64,000 nucleotides of DNA from Protonemura montana. Lineage: Eukaryota > Arthropoda > Insecta > Plecoptera > Nemouridae. The DNA lies in NCBI GenBank assembly GCA_947568835.1, contig OX387610.1, positions 15,171,001-15,235,000 of the forward strand. The letters are read 5' to 3'. This document shows positions 10,765 to 22,337 of the stretch, one piece after another. The first letter of the stretch is position 1; the number at the start of each line of letters is the position of its first letter. The notes beneath the pieces were generated by a model. It was not told the DNA's origin, made no database searches, and worked only from the letters and a program-made list of their open reading frames with translations. The translations under genes were made by a program, and so were the position numbers.

Positions 10765-10897
10765 CTTTTCGGCGCCGCCGGTGCCGCCGGCGTTTCCTTT
10801 TATTTTCAATAACCTCTTCTATAACCATCGGCGGCGGCGGCGGCAGTGCAAACGCCCCTCCTAAACGATAAAACACGCCGATACGTTTTTGATCCAT
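10765..10897 (-). CDS. candidate small exon: proline run and arginine-rich tail
   Basis: On the minus strand 'tttcattttcag' is followed one base later by an ATG. The frame begins MDQKRIGVFYRLGGAFAL, runs through five prolines and an acidic patch (EEVIEN), and ends in a strongly basic stretch (KRKRRRHRRRRK) directly before a donor-like GTAACG at 10764-10761. Without splicing it would stop six codons later, giving a 50-residue peptide. It is GC-rich in an AT-rich setting. The basic tail looks like a nuclear localisation or RNA-binding segment. No homologue recognised; it may be a first coding exon or chance. Confidence 0.4.
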
Positions 10898-10995
10898 TCT
10901 GAAAATGAAAAAAAAACTTTTTTCAACTCAATTTGTTACTAATAGAGTTTATTCAATAATAATATTAATAAGAAGATAATGATAATATAGTATAT

Positions 10996-12081
10996 ACTAG
11001 CAGTACCCGCTGCCTAAGGCCGCTTAAGATTTTGAGGGAGTGGGCATTTTGGTTTAAACGTAAAGCCTACCATGCAGTACCATACAGTACCCCCATTTCT
11101 TTTATTTGAAATTTGCCGCTTATGTCACTCGGGGTCACTGCATTGTGGAAACTTTGTGAATTCCAAAGTGACCACGATGACAATTTCGAAAATAAACGAC
11201 GTTGGCTGTCAAAAGATTTCCGTTTATGATTTCTTGAAATTTTTCTTAGAGAGTGAAACTTGTGAAATACCTTTTACATCTCCACCAGATCTTACCAAGA
11301 ACGTGTTTAATGAACGGATAAGCACCTAAAATTGACAAAATGTAAGTTTCTTTGGTAATTAAGTTGTTAGACATTGTTTGAGAACTGTGAAAACCTCTCC
11401 TTGCCAGCCAGTTTTAAATAAAATTCATTATGAAAATCCCATCAAAACAGCGTAGAAATGTCGCGTTGGGTCGTGCTCTGAAGTCATGTACAATTTAAAA
11501 TTATTCCCAGCAATGTTTGACTGGTTTCTTAAAAGTATTTGACGTTCTTATCCCTTTTGACGTTTCAATATCCTGAATGCACTGCCACAATTCGTTCACC
11601 TTTCTGTGGTCAAAAAACCAAACAAATGAATGCATCTGTCAAATTTTTTGCAAAATTATTTCTATTTCACGTAAAACAAACTTAAACAACAGCGTTTGCG
11701 CTCAATTTCTTAAAAAACTTCCATGGGCATGCATGAACAGTATTACCGAGATGCTGCAGGTCATTTTAGGGCAAGTTTTGAATCAAATAAAAATCGAGCT
11801 GTCAGACATGGCTTTAAATCGCCTCGCCAGCCACGATGCAAACACAATTATCAATATTTCACAAAAAAAACGCTTTCAAATCACCCTCAAAGTGTCACTA
11901 TAGTGTTAAGATTTTAATTTTGAACAAATATAAACCAATTGCACACGTTTTTAACCAAATTTCGCAATTTCCATCAACATGTACAGAAAAATGTTACCCC
12001 AGCTGGTCAGCTGGTCGGTCAGCTGGTCAGATACAAACTAAAAAGTTGAACATCACAATTTTAAGGCTTTTATATAAGGTT
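10996..12081 (+). repeat. unclassified interspersed repeat, copy A
   Basis: Starts 'ctagcagtacccgctgcct' and ends 'ggcttttatataaggtta'. Shared blocks with copies B and C include 'catacagtacccccatt', 'ctcggggtcactgcattgtg' and 'gctgtcagacatggctttaa'. It lacks an open reading frame of interest, terminal repeats or Pol III boxes that I can see. It abuts copy B directly. Confidence 0.8.
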
Positions 12082-12895
12082 AACTAGCAGTACCCGCTGC
12101 CTACGGCGCTTACGATTTTGAGGGAGTGGCCATTTTGGATTTAATGGGACCACAACCAAAAGTACCATGCAATACCATACAGTACCCCCGTTTATTTTGT
12201 TTGAAATTTGCCGCTTATGTCACTCGGGGTCACTGCATTGTGGAAACTCTGTGAATTCCAAAGTGACCACGATGACAATTTCGAAAACAAACTACGTTGG
12301 CTGTCAAAAGATTTCCGTGTACGATTTCTTGAAATATTTCTTAAAGAGTGAAACTTGTGAAATACCTTTTACAATCTGGGCTCGCCAATCTTGCTAGCCA
12401 AGACACCAACAATATTTCAGTTCTGTCATTTATTTCCCTTCAGTTCTAGAGATTTTGAAAAGAATTTGAAATTGACGTTGACATTGACATTGACGTTTGA
12501 ATATCCTGAACGCACTGCCACAAAGATAAGTTTAAGAATTCGTTCACCCTGCACTGGTCAAAAAACTAAACAAATGAATGCATCTGTCAAACTTTTTGCA
12601 AAATTATTTCTATTTCACGTAAAACGAACGTAAATAACAGCGTTTGGGCTCAATTTCTTCAACAACTTTCAAAGGCATGCATGAACAGTATTACCGAGAT
12701 GCTTCAGGTCATTTAAAGTCAAGTTTTGAATCGAATAAAAATCGAACTGTAAGACATGGCTTTAAATCGCCTCGCCAGCCACGATGCAAACACAATTATC
12801 AATATTTCACCAAAAAAACACTTTCAAATCACCCTCAAAGTGTCACAATAGTGTTGAGATTTGAATTTTGAACAATTTACCTTATATAAAAGCCT
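12082..12895 (+). repeat. unclassified interspersed repeat, copy B
   Basis: Same head as copy A beginning at the junction. It lacks roughly the last 150 bases, and its tail motif is inverted ('ccttatataaaagcc'). A short hexamer run ('ttgacattgacg') lies near 12470-12495. Confidence 0.8.
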
Positions 12896-13178
12896 TGATC
12901 CGTTGCCAAGGGGTGAATTTGGTTTGCGTCTGTACATCTTTATAGAAATCGTGAAATTTAGTCTAAAAAGCCGGCGCTTGCGCTAGATCGGTTCGTAATT
13001 CGGGATTACACACTATTGTGCCATTTTCACGGCGATTGAATCGGGTTTTGCCGGTGAAATGCTGAAAATTAGCAAAAAAATCTACGGTCTATGCTCTAGA
13101 AATCCTCATTCAATTGAGGTAAAAAATAAGTGACAACTGTAAAAATATTGATATCTAGCATTGCTCTGAATTGCTCAC
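12896..13178. other. spacer, nothing recognised
   Basis: No feature I can support. Confidence 0.4.
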
Positions 13179-13271
13179 CTTCAGTAGACATGACAAGCTT
13201 TGTCGATGGAAACTTTGTCTCTGTTGTTGGTCTTTCACAAGAGCAGGTCTCCAGCAGCCGTTGACAGCAAT
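13179..13271 (-). CDS. candidate internal exon, minus strand
   Basis: Bounded by a strong acceptor ('attctttcttctag') and donor ('gaag|gtgagc'). The exon is 93 bases, a multiple of three, and open in two frames; the phase-0 frame begins IAVNGCWRPALVK. It lies just downstream (minus direction) of the 13481-13552 exon and could belong with it. No homology recognised. Confidence 0.35.
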
Positions 13272-13480
13272 CTAGAAGAAAGAATCCATGACTCAGACAT
13301 TGACAGCTTCTCATTGGTTTCTCATCAGAGCAATTGTATAAACTTCAACTAACCTTGTGTAAAGTCATGTATTGAAAGCAGCTGCCAGGGACATCAAGAG
13401 CAGGGGCAAGTCCCTGGTGTTGCTTCGTGGCTTGGATAGTTTTCCTGGTCTTCTATCGACGTAGAATGATGTTTCCCGAG

Positions 13481-13552
13481 TCAATGTTGATTGCCGATGT
13501 CGCTGGGTGCTGCTGGTCGAAGTGCTGGGCCAAGCGGGGACGGAACACCAAC
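13481..13552 (-). CDS. candidate exon, paralogue of 9073-9138
   Basis: Follows acceptor 'cctcattttctag' on the minus strand and encodes VGVPSPLG, then RPAAP, then a TGA at the homologous position of the 9-kb copy. Similarity continues past the stop ('ctcgggaaacat', 'ctacgtc'), so the duplicated block is larger than the coding part. A donor-like 'acaag|gttagt' lies near 13354, which would instead make a longer exon in another frame. Unsure which reading, if any, is real. Confidence 0.35.
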   Translation of the reverse strand, partial: VGVPSPLGPALRPAAPSDIGNQH

Positions 13553-13733
13553 CTAGAAAATGAGGAAAGCATTTAGACAAGCCAAGATCTAAGTGACTGT
13601 CTCTATTTCAGTTTTAAGATTTTAAAGAAGATCATTACTCAAGATTAATAAAGTTGTAATAAATATTTTAGTATTTTGATCTAAACAAACGGAGAAATCA
13701 CGCTAAAAAAAATAGTGACAGTGAAATATTTTT

Positions 13734-14680
13734 AAACTAGCAGAACCCGCTGCCTACGGCCGCTTACGATTTTGAGGGAGTTGGCATTTTGGTTTTAATG
13801 GGACCACAACCAATAGTACCATGCAATACCATACAGTACCCCCATTTATTGTATTTGAAAATTGCCGCTTATGTCACTCGGGGTCACTGCATTGTGGAAA
13901 CTCTGTGAATTCCAAAGTGACCACGATGACAATTTCGAAAACAAACGACGTTGGCTGTCAAAAGAATTTGTGTATGATTTCTTGAAATATTTTTTAGAGA
14001 GTGAAACTTGCGAAATACCTTTTACAATCTGGGCTAGCCAATCTTGCTAGCTAAGACACCAACAATATTTAAGTTCTGTCATTTATTTCCCTTCAGTTCT
14101 AGAGATTTTGAAAAGAATTTGACATTGACGTTGACATTGACGTTGACATTGACATTGACGTTTCAATATCCTGAATGCACTGCCGCAAAGATAAGTTTAA
14201 GAATTCGTTCACCCTGCAGTGGTCAAAACAACAAACAAATGAATACATCTGTCAAACTTTTTGCAAAATTATTTCAATTTCACTTAAAACGAACGTAAAT
14301 AACAGCGTTTGCGCTCAATTTCTTCAACAACTTCCATGGGCATGCAAGAACAGTATTACCGAGCTGCTGCAGGTCATTTAAAGGCAAGTTTTGAATCAAA
14401 TAAAAATCGAGCTGTCAGACATGGCTTTAAATCGCCTCGCCAGCCACGATGCAAACACAATTATTATGAATATTTCACCAAAAAAACGCTTTCAAATTAC
14501 CCTCAAAGTGTCACAATAGTGTTAAGATTTTAATTTTGAACAATTATAACCCAATTGCACACGTTTTTAACCAAATTTCGCAATTTCCATCAACATGTAC
14601 AGAAAAAAATGTTACCCCAGCCAGATACAAACTAAAAAGTTGAACATCGCAGATTTAAGGCTTTTATATAAGGTTAATTA
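13734..14680 (+). repeat. unclassified interspersed repeat, copy C
   Basis: Full-length copy by comparison with copy A: same head ('ctagcagaacccgctgcct') and tail ('ggcttttatataaggtta'). The hexamer run 'ttgacattgacg' is expanded to about seven units at 14124-14163. Confidence 0.8.
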
Positions 14681-15750
14681 CCAAACATTTCTTTTCGAGT
14701 AATGCTTTGTTTTTGCTGACTGACTTGAATAATCTTGTTGTCCAGCTTAACTAACTTGACATCAAATCTTGAGCCCAAGTTGAGTTGAAACAAAGTTTAG
14801 TCTAATGTTAGTGAAGTCTGCGCCAGGATTCCAGACATTCAATGATAACGCTTGGATAGACGGAGATAAATACCTTCACGTTCCTGACAAGACCAAGATG
14901 TTGTTTGCTTCCCACAGATCACCATGGAGACCAGCAAACAGCAAGACCTGCAATGCAGACAAAGGGAGTCAGGCTTCAAAACATGGGACTTGCATCAACC
15001 AAACTAAAGCTCAGAACCCACGGAACAATTTCTTGACATTCGGTGTACAGAGCTTTCTGAAACCTTCTTCTCCAAATAATCGGGCTTCTACAGTTGAAGT
15101 ACACTTTAGTGGAACAATTTTAGTATACTCGAGGCACTTTTAGTCACGGTTTGAGGTTGTGTGAGAGAAAATTCTCTCCTATATTAAATCAAACTGTGCA
15201 GTTAATTGGGAACTTGAAACATAACCTTCAACATGTAACAACTAAACTACTTCAAGGGAAGCTTTTTCCCTTGTAAAATATTATTAAATTCCTTTGTCTT
15301 ACCCTGACAAACTCCTGCAAGTGAAGTTGATTCTGGTGGGTCCAACAATACTTCGCCACATGCATAGTTCATAGCACTAGGCTTTAGTTGTCAGACTACT
15401 CGATAATCATCATCAAACACTGTTGTCTCCTATGATTCTATAAATGGACTGGTGAAGTAAAGAAAATAAATTTTATGCCTTACGAGAATATTTAGTGGCC
15501 ACGTGCAGAAGAAACCATGTCGGCAACCCTTTACCGTTGCGGAACCGATACATTTCCATTCGGCTTACTCTTTCACAAATAGTTTCTGGACATTCCGGAA
15601 AATAATCCAGCCTTCCACGACGTGCATCGACTTATTTTTCGATATATTCGGCGTCTTTAGCACAATTCTTTTCGACCGACAGATGCGGAAATCGACGGCC
15701 ATGTTTGTAACTATGACGTCAGAGCAGTGGGCTGCGAACAGCAAGGACGA
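14681..15750. other. non-coding stretch before the foldback element
   Basis: Several short open frames (for example 14805-15143) but no recognisable domain or splice structure. A CRE-like 'tgacgtca' lies at about 15714, just before the foldback insertion. Nothing further supported. Confidence 0.4.
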
Positions 15751-15907
15751 ACCAACGTGAAGTGCGCCCGGAAAGTGCGCCCGCGGCCCGGTAAACGGGC
15801 CCGGGAATCATCTCGACATAACGCAGCAAAAAGAAACACAATCAACACAAGACTCGGAAAAAAAAAAGGAACAGAAATTCATTTCTACGAACTTTTCAAC
15901 AATCCCT

Positions 15908-16790
15908 GCCATGTACAAGCACCGAAATTGCACAAAATGTGGCCCTTGTTATTGCCAACAATATCCTGCGTTCAGATCGCTTTCTACACATCTTGTTCCA
16001 GCGCAACAATGGTCAACAATAAAAATCAATTATGCAAATTTCTTACAAATCCCTGATATGTACAAGCACCAAAATTGCACAAAATGTGGCCTTTAATAAT
16101 GCCAACAATGTCCTGCGTTCAGATCGCTTTGTACACATCTCGTTCTAACGCAACAATGGTCAACAATAAAAATCAATTATGCAAATTTCTTACAAATCCC
16201 TGATATGTACAAGCACCAAAATTGCACAAAATGTGGCCCTTGTTATTGCCAACAATATCCTGCGTTCAGATCGCTTTGTACACATCTCGTTCTAACGCAA
16301 CAATGGTCAACAATAAAAATCAATTATGCAAATTTCTTACAAATCCCTGACATGTACAAGCACCAAAATTGCACAAAATGTGGCCCTTGTTATTGCCAAC
16401 AATATCCTGCGTTCAGATCGCTTTGTACACATCTCGTTTCAGCGCAACAATGGTCAACAATAAAAATCAATTATGCAAATTTCTTACAAATCCCTGATAT
16501 GTACAAGCACCGAAATTGCACAAAATGTGGCCCTTGTTATTGCCAACAATATCCTGCGTTCAGATCGCTTTCTACACATCTTGTTCCAGCGCAACAATGG
16601 TCAACAATAAAAATCAATTATGCAAATTTCTTACAAATCCCTGATATGTACAAGCACCAAAATTGCACAAAATGTGGCCTTTAATAATGCCAACAATGTC
16701 CTGCGTTCAGATCGCTTTGTACACATCTCGTTCTAGCGCAACAATGGTCAAAAATAAAAATCAATTATGCAAATTTCTTACAAATCCCTG
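15908..16790 (+). repeat. 147-bp array, left arm, 6 units
   Basis: Six units of 147 bases containing 'atgtacaagcaccaaaattg' and 'gcgttcagatcgctttgtac'. At least two units carry a stop in the frame that is open in the right arm, so the array is not a conserved coding sequence. Confidence 0.95.
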
Positions 16791-19700
16791 ACGACCATTG
16801 TTGCGCTAGAACGAGATGTGTACAAAGCGATCTGAACGCATGATATTGTTGGCAATAATAGGGGCCACATTTTGTGCAATTTTGGTGCTTGTACATATCA
16901 GGGATTTGTAAGAAATTTGCATAATTGATTTTTATTGTTGACCATTGTTGCGCTGGAACGAGATGTGTACAAAGCGATCTGAACGCAGGATATTGTTGGC
17001 AATAACAAGGGCCACATTTTGTGCAATTTCGGTGCTTATACATATCAGGGATTTGTAAGAAATTTGCATAATTGATTTTTATTGTTGACCATTGTTGCGC
17101 TGGAACGAGATGTGTACAAAGCGATCTGAACGCAGGATATTGTTGGCAATAACAAGGGCCACATTTTGTGCAATTTTGGTGCTTGTACATATCAGGGATT
17201 TGTAAGAAATTTGCATAATTGATTTTTATTGTTGACCATTGTTGCGCTAGAACGAGATGTGTACAAAGCGATCTGAACGCAGGATATTGGTGGCAATAAC
17301 AAGGGCCACATTTTGTGCAATTTCGGTGCTTGTACATATCAGGGATTTGTAAGAAATTTGCATAATTGATTTTTATTGTTGACCATTGTTGCGTTAGAAC
17401 GAGATGTGTACAAAGCGATCTGAACGCAGGATATTGTTGGCAATAATAGGGGCCACATTTTGTGCAATTTTGGTGCTTGTACATATCAGGGATTTGTAAG
17501 AAATTTGCATAATTGATTTTTATTGTTGACCATTGTTGCGCTGGAACGAGATGTGTACAAAGCGATCTGAACGCAGGATATTGTTGGCAATAACAAGGGC
17601 CACATTTTGTGCAATTTCGGTGCTTGTACATATCAGGGATTTGTAAGAAATTTGCATAATTGATTTTTATTGTTGACCATTGTTGCGCTGGAAAGAGATG
17701 TGTACAAAGCGATCTGAACGCAGGATATTGTTGGCAATAACAAGGGCCACATTTTGTGCAATTTTGGTGCTTGTACATATCAGGGATTTGTAAGAAATTT
17801 GCATAATTGATTTTTATTGTTGACCATTGTTGCGCTGGAACGAGATGTGTACAAAGCGATCTGAACGCAGGATATTGTTGGCAATAATAGGGGCCACATT
17901 TTGTGCAATTTTGGTGCTTGTACATATCAGGGATTTGTAAGGAATTTGCATAATTGATTTTTATTGTTGACCATTGTTGCGCTGAAACGAGATGTGTACA
18001 AAGTGATCTGAACGCAGGATATTGTTGGCAATAACAAGGGCCACATTTTGTGCAATTTTGGTGCTTGTACATATCAGGGATTTGTAAGAAATTTGCATAA
18101 TTGATTTTTATTGTTGACCATTGTTGCGCTGGAACGAGATGTGTACAAAGCGATCTGAACGCAGGATATTGTTGGCAATAACAAGGGCCACATTTTGTGC
18201 AATTTCGGTGCTTGTACATATCAGGGATTTGTAAGAAATTTGCATAATTGATTTTTATTGTTGACCATTGTTGCGCTGGAAAGAGATGTGTACAAAGCGA
18301 TCTGAACGCAGGATATTGTTGGCAATAACAAGGGCCACATTTTGTGCAATTTTGGTGCTTGTACATATCAGGGATTTGTAAGAAATTTGCATAATTGATT
18401 TTTATTGTTGACCATTGTTGCGCTGGAACGAGATGTGTACAAAGCGATCTGAACGCAGGATATTGTTGGCAATAATAGGGGCCACATTTTGTGCAATTTT
18501 GGTGCTTGTACATATCAGGGATTTGTAAGGAATTTGCATAATTGATTTGTATTGTTGACCATTGTTGCGCTGAAACGAGATGTGTACAAAGTGATCTGAA
18601 CGCAGGATATTGTTGGCAATAACAAGGGCCACATTTTGTGCAATTTTGATGCTTGTACATATCAGGGATTTGTAAGAAATTTGCATAATTGATTTTTATT
18701 GTTGACCATTGTTGCGCTGGAACGAGATGTGTACAAAGCGATCTGAACGCAGGATATTGTTGGCAATAATAGGGGCCACATTTTGTGCAATTTTGGTGCT
18801 TGTACATATCAGGGATTTGTAAGGAATTTGCATAATTGATTTGTATTGTTGACCATTGTTGCGCTGAAACGAGATGTGTACAAAGTGATCTGAACGCAGG
18901 ATATTGTTGGCAATAACAAGGGCCACATTTTGTGCAATTTTGGTGCTTGTACATATCAGGGATTTGTAAGAAATTTGCATAATTGATTTTTATTGTTGAC
19001 CATTGTTGCGCTAGAACGAGATGTGTACAAAGCGATCTGAACGCAGGATATTGGTGGCAATAATAGGGGCCACATTTTGTGCAATTTTGGTGCTTGTACA
19101 TATCAGGGATTTGTAAGAAATTTGCATAATTGATTTTTATTGTTGACCATTGTTGCGCTGGAACGAGATGTGTACAAAGCGATCTGAACGCAGGATATTG
19201 TTGGCAATAACAAGGGCCACATTTTGTGCAATTTCGGTGCTTGTACATATCAGGGATTTGTAAGAAATTTGCATAATTGATTTTTATTGTTGACCATTGT
19301 TGCGCTGGAAAGAGATGTGTACAAAGCGATCTGAACGCAGGATATTGTTGGCAATAACAAGGGCCACATTTTGTGCAATTTTGGTGCTTGTACATATCAG
19401 GGATTTGTAAGAAATTTGCATAATTGATTTTTATTGTTGACCATTGTTGCGCTGGAACGAGATGTGTACAAAGCGATCTGAACGCAGGATATTGTTGGCA
19501 ATAATAGGGGCCACATTTTGTGCAATTTTGGTGCTTGTACATATCAGGGATTTGTAAGGAATTTGCATAATTGATTTGTATTGTTGACCATTGTTGCGCT
19601 GAAACGAGATGTGTACAAAGTGATCTGAACGCAGGATATTGTTGGCAATAACAAGGGCCACATTTTGTGCAATTTTGGTGCTTGTACATATCAGGGATTT

Positions 19701-20425
19701 GTAAGAAATTTGCATAATTGATTTTTATTGTTGACCATTGTTGCGCTGGAAAGAGATGTGTACAAAGCGATCTGAACGCAGGATATTGTTGGCAATAACA
19801 AGGGCCACATTTTGTGCAATTTTGGTGCTTGTACATATCAGGGATTTGTAAGAAATTTGCATAATTGATTTTTATTGTTGACCATTGTTGCGCTGGAACG
19901 AGATGTGTACAAAGCGATCTGAACGCAGGATATTGTTGGCAATAATAGGGGCCACATTTTGTGCAATTTTGGTGCTTGTACATATCAGGGATTTGTAAGG
20001 AATTTGCATAATTGATTTGTATTGTTGACCATTGTTGCGCTGAAACGAGATGTGTACAAAGTGATCTGAACGCAGGATATTGTTGGCAATAACAAGGGCC
20101 ACATTTTGTGCAATTTTGGTGCTTGTACATATCAGGGATTTGTAAGAAATTTGCATAATTGATTTTTATTGTTGACCATTGTTGCGCTGGAACGAGATGT
20201 GTACAAAGCGATCTGAACGCAGGATATTGTTGGCAATAATGAGGGCCACATTTTGTGCAATATTGGTGCTTGTACATGTCAGGGATTTGTAAGAAATTTG
20301 CATAATGATTTTTATTGTTGACCATTGTTGCGCTGGAACGAGATGTGTACAAAGCGATCTGAACGCAGGATATTGTTGGCAATAATGAGGGCCACATTTT
20401 GTGCAATTTTGGTTCTTGTACATGT
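16791..20425 (-). repeat. 147-bp array, right arm, about 25 units
   Basis: About 24.7 units in inverse orientation to the left arm. Variant units (for example those with 'aagtgatctgaacgcagg') recur at steps of 294, 735 and 441 bases (2, 5 and 3 units), showing duplication of multi-unit blocks. Because 147 is divisible by three one frame stays open for 1213 codons; I treat that as a by-product. Confidence 0.95.
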
Positions 20426-20592
20426 CAGGGATTGTTGAAAAGTTCGTAGAAATGAATTTCTGTTCCTTTTTATTTTCCGAGTCTTGTGTTGATGGTGTTT
20501 CTTTTTGCTGCGTTATGTCGAGATGATTCCCGGGCCCGTTTACCGGGCCGCGGGCGCACTTTCCGGGCGCACTTCACGTTGGTCAAGGACGA

Positions 20593-21360
20593 GTGACTCT
20601 TCTGCCTTCTGCTAGCCTGATACAAAATCAGCTTTATTTCCAACGAACTGATATGGCAAACCAGTGGGGAGATTTCCTAAATAACAAAGCTTCAGTTAGT
20701 CTTCCCACCAAACATTTACAAAATTGCTTTTCGGTTACTCATGCTCACTTTTTATGCATTTTAAATTCTAGTATGTTATTATGAATGCAGCACAAAATAG
20801 CCTGAGATTTGGAAATATTATAATGTATAATATTATAGAAACCTTTGGATTTCTGCCAGCTTTGTTTCCTTGCAGTTGAGATGGGAACGAACGGCAGTGG
20901 TCGTGTACTACCATTTGTCACCATTGCTGCATCGTTGGGTCCACATTTGTAGCGATGTACTTTTAAAAAATACATCGGAGTTGCTTCCCTCTCTGGATTT
21001 GCACCTTCAGTTAAATTTCAAGCAGCAGCCTATTTTGCTGCGCTTGTCCCAAGCACCTACCATTCTTTCCAAGACGGAAGAGTATGCAGACCCTCGCTGT
21101 TCTGAGAAGCAATGTCGTGACATGCCAGTCAATATTAACACCGAACTATCTGCATAAATACGTAAATACATAAAGATGTTAAATATGTTCTGTAGAGAGT
21201 AACCAGAGACTAGAAGTTGATTGATTCCTTCCTGTGGAGCAAGTTCTGCTTTCAAATCAACTAGTTTCACTTCAGAAACTGAATCGATTCATGCCTGGTT
21301 TCATCAACGCTGTTATTATTTCTAATTGTTCTGCCAGCAAACACAAATATAGCTGCTTGA
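20593..21360. other. spacer with a possible splice acceptor
   Basis: 'gctttgtttccttgcag' near 20876 is a good acceptor, followed by an ATG frame that stops after 23 codons (MGTNGSGRVLPF...). No homology recognised. The rest is non-coding. Confidence 0.3.
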
Positions 21361-21885
21361 TTTCAGGACAAACAATTTTCCAATAACAAAAGAACCACAC
21401 AAAATTATAACAATTACCAGGTAAACTTGTAGAATTGAGAAATGAACTCCTAGTACGACAGTGAATAAGAGTTTTTGTAATAATTGCGTGTAGTTACCTT
21501 CCATCAATCCGTAATCCAGAAAATCCCATAAAATAATCAGGGTCAAGAACTCAAAAACTAACGTATTTTGTATTTTCTGACATAAAATCCCGAACAAATT
21601 GGGGTCTTTTACTAACTAACCAATTATGTGCATGTAAATATTATCAGAAAATTGTCAGGAATTTTAGTAGCCCTTTTTTTAGCATTCAAAACCCAGTTCA
21701 AATAGTTTTTCTAAAGACTTGTGCTAAGGATAAATCAAGTAGACATGAGTCTAAAAACCATCTTGTCAGGACTGCTCTTACCCTTGATAAAGTAACAGGT
21801 ACAAGTTACGAAACGTTGGGAAATTCAGTTGTTCTTCACTTAGCATTCAAAACCCAGTTGAAATAGTTTTTGTGTAAAACAAGTT
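21360..21885 (+). mobile_element. palindromic Penelope-associated repeat with hammerhead-like core
   Basis: Contains the arm 'tagcattcaaaacccagtt' twice, the end motif 'agacatgagtctaaaaacca', and at 21782-21820 the segment 'ccttgataaagtaac' + loop + 'gttacgaaacgttggg'. This resembles a hammerhead ribozyme core (CUGAUGA, stem II, GAAAC) with changes in the first part. Penelope-like elements are known to carry hammerhead motifs in their terminal repeats, and a Penelope reverse-transcriptase fragment follows 85 bases later. Confidence 0.65.
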
Positions 21886-21892
21886 TATAATA

Positions 21893-22306
21893 TTAATTTG
21901 CTGACAGAGAAATCAGTATCAACGACAAGAGACAAAGTTTAATACAAAAGTTTTCTTCTGATAAAGTGCAATTATTTCTTATGGGACGGTCAAATCTATC
22001 AGCAGAAAGAAGGAATAGCAATCTTTATCTCCAGCATTAGCGAATATCTTCATGGAAAATCTAGATACAATAGCGTTGAATAGTGCAGAACTGAAGCCCA
22101 GATGCTTCTTCAGATATGTAGATGCCACTTTGTTGGTTTGGCAACATGGGAGGAAAAATGTAGATACATTTCTACAACACATGAATAGACAAAATGATAG
22201 GATAAAATTCACAATGGAGGTAGAAGAGAATAGATGATTATTAATTTGCTGACAGAGAAATCAATTTCAATGACAAGAGGTAAAATAAAACACAAAACTT
22301 TTCTTG
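21893..22306 (+). repeat. 70-bp direct repeats flanking the Penelope fragment
   Basis: 'ttaatttgctgacagagaaa' and following bases occur at 21893-21961 and again at 22238-22306, about 85% alike by eye, on either side of the reverse-transcriptase fragment. Confidence 0.7.
21970..22236 (+). mobile_element. Penelope-like reverse transcriptase fragment
   Basis: The translation shows the Penelope pattern in order: 'YQQKEGIA', 'SPALANIFMENLD' (a neighbouring frame), 'FFRYVDATLLVWQHGR', 'FLQHMNRQNDRIKFTMEVEEN'. The family usually reads RYVDDT and VWPHG. The second catalytic aspartate is replaced (YVDA) and there is at least one frame change, so it is dead. About a quarter of a full RT domain is left. 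Confidence 0.8.
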
Positions 22307-22337
22307 TCCATGGTTTAATCGCAGTGTAAAAACCTGA

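Larger units (their letters stand above)
15751..20583. mobile_element. complete foldback DNA transposon, 4.8 kb, 9-bp target duplication
   Basis: The ends are inverted repeats: left 'accaacgtgaagtgcgcccg', right its exact reverse complement ending at 20583. Both are flanked by 'caaggacga' (15742-15750 and 20584-20592). The unique part of each inverted repeat is about 157-170 bases, GC-rich, and includes the self-complementary 'cccggtaaacgggcccggga'. Inside, each arm continues as a tandem array of the same 147-bp unit, plus orientation on the left and minus on the right, meeting near 16790. Nine-base duplications with long inverted repeats built of tandem units are typical of Drosophila Foldback and of Mutator-like elements. 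No transposase is visible, so this copy is non-autonomous. Family assignment is inference. Confidence 0.9.

Noticed and set aside
14805-15143. 112-codon open frame
   Set aside because: No recognisable domain, no start or splice context; composition like the surrounding non-coding DNA.
16765-20406. 1213-codon open frame rich in Cys (CTKCGPCYCQQ repeats)
   Set aside because: It is a by-product of a 147-bp tandem unit (divisible by three). Several unit variants change residues, left-arm units contain stops, and the whole lies in a transposon arm.
22031-22237. Host gene starting MENLDTIALN
   Set aside because: It matches the Penelope-like reverse transcriptase around RYVDD and FTMEVEE, so it is an element fragment.
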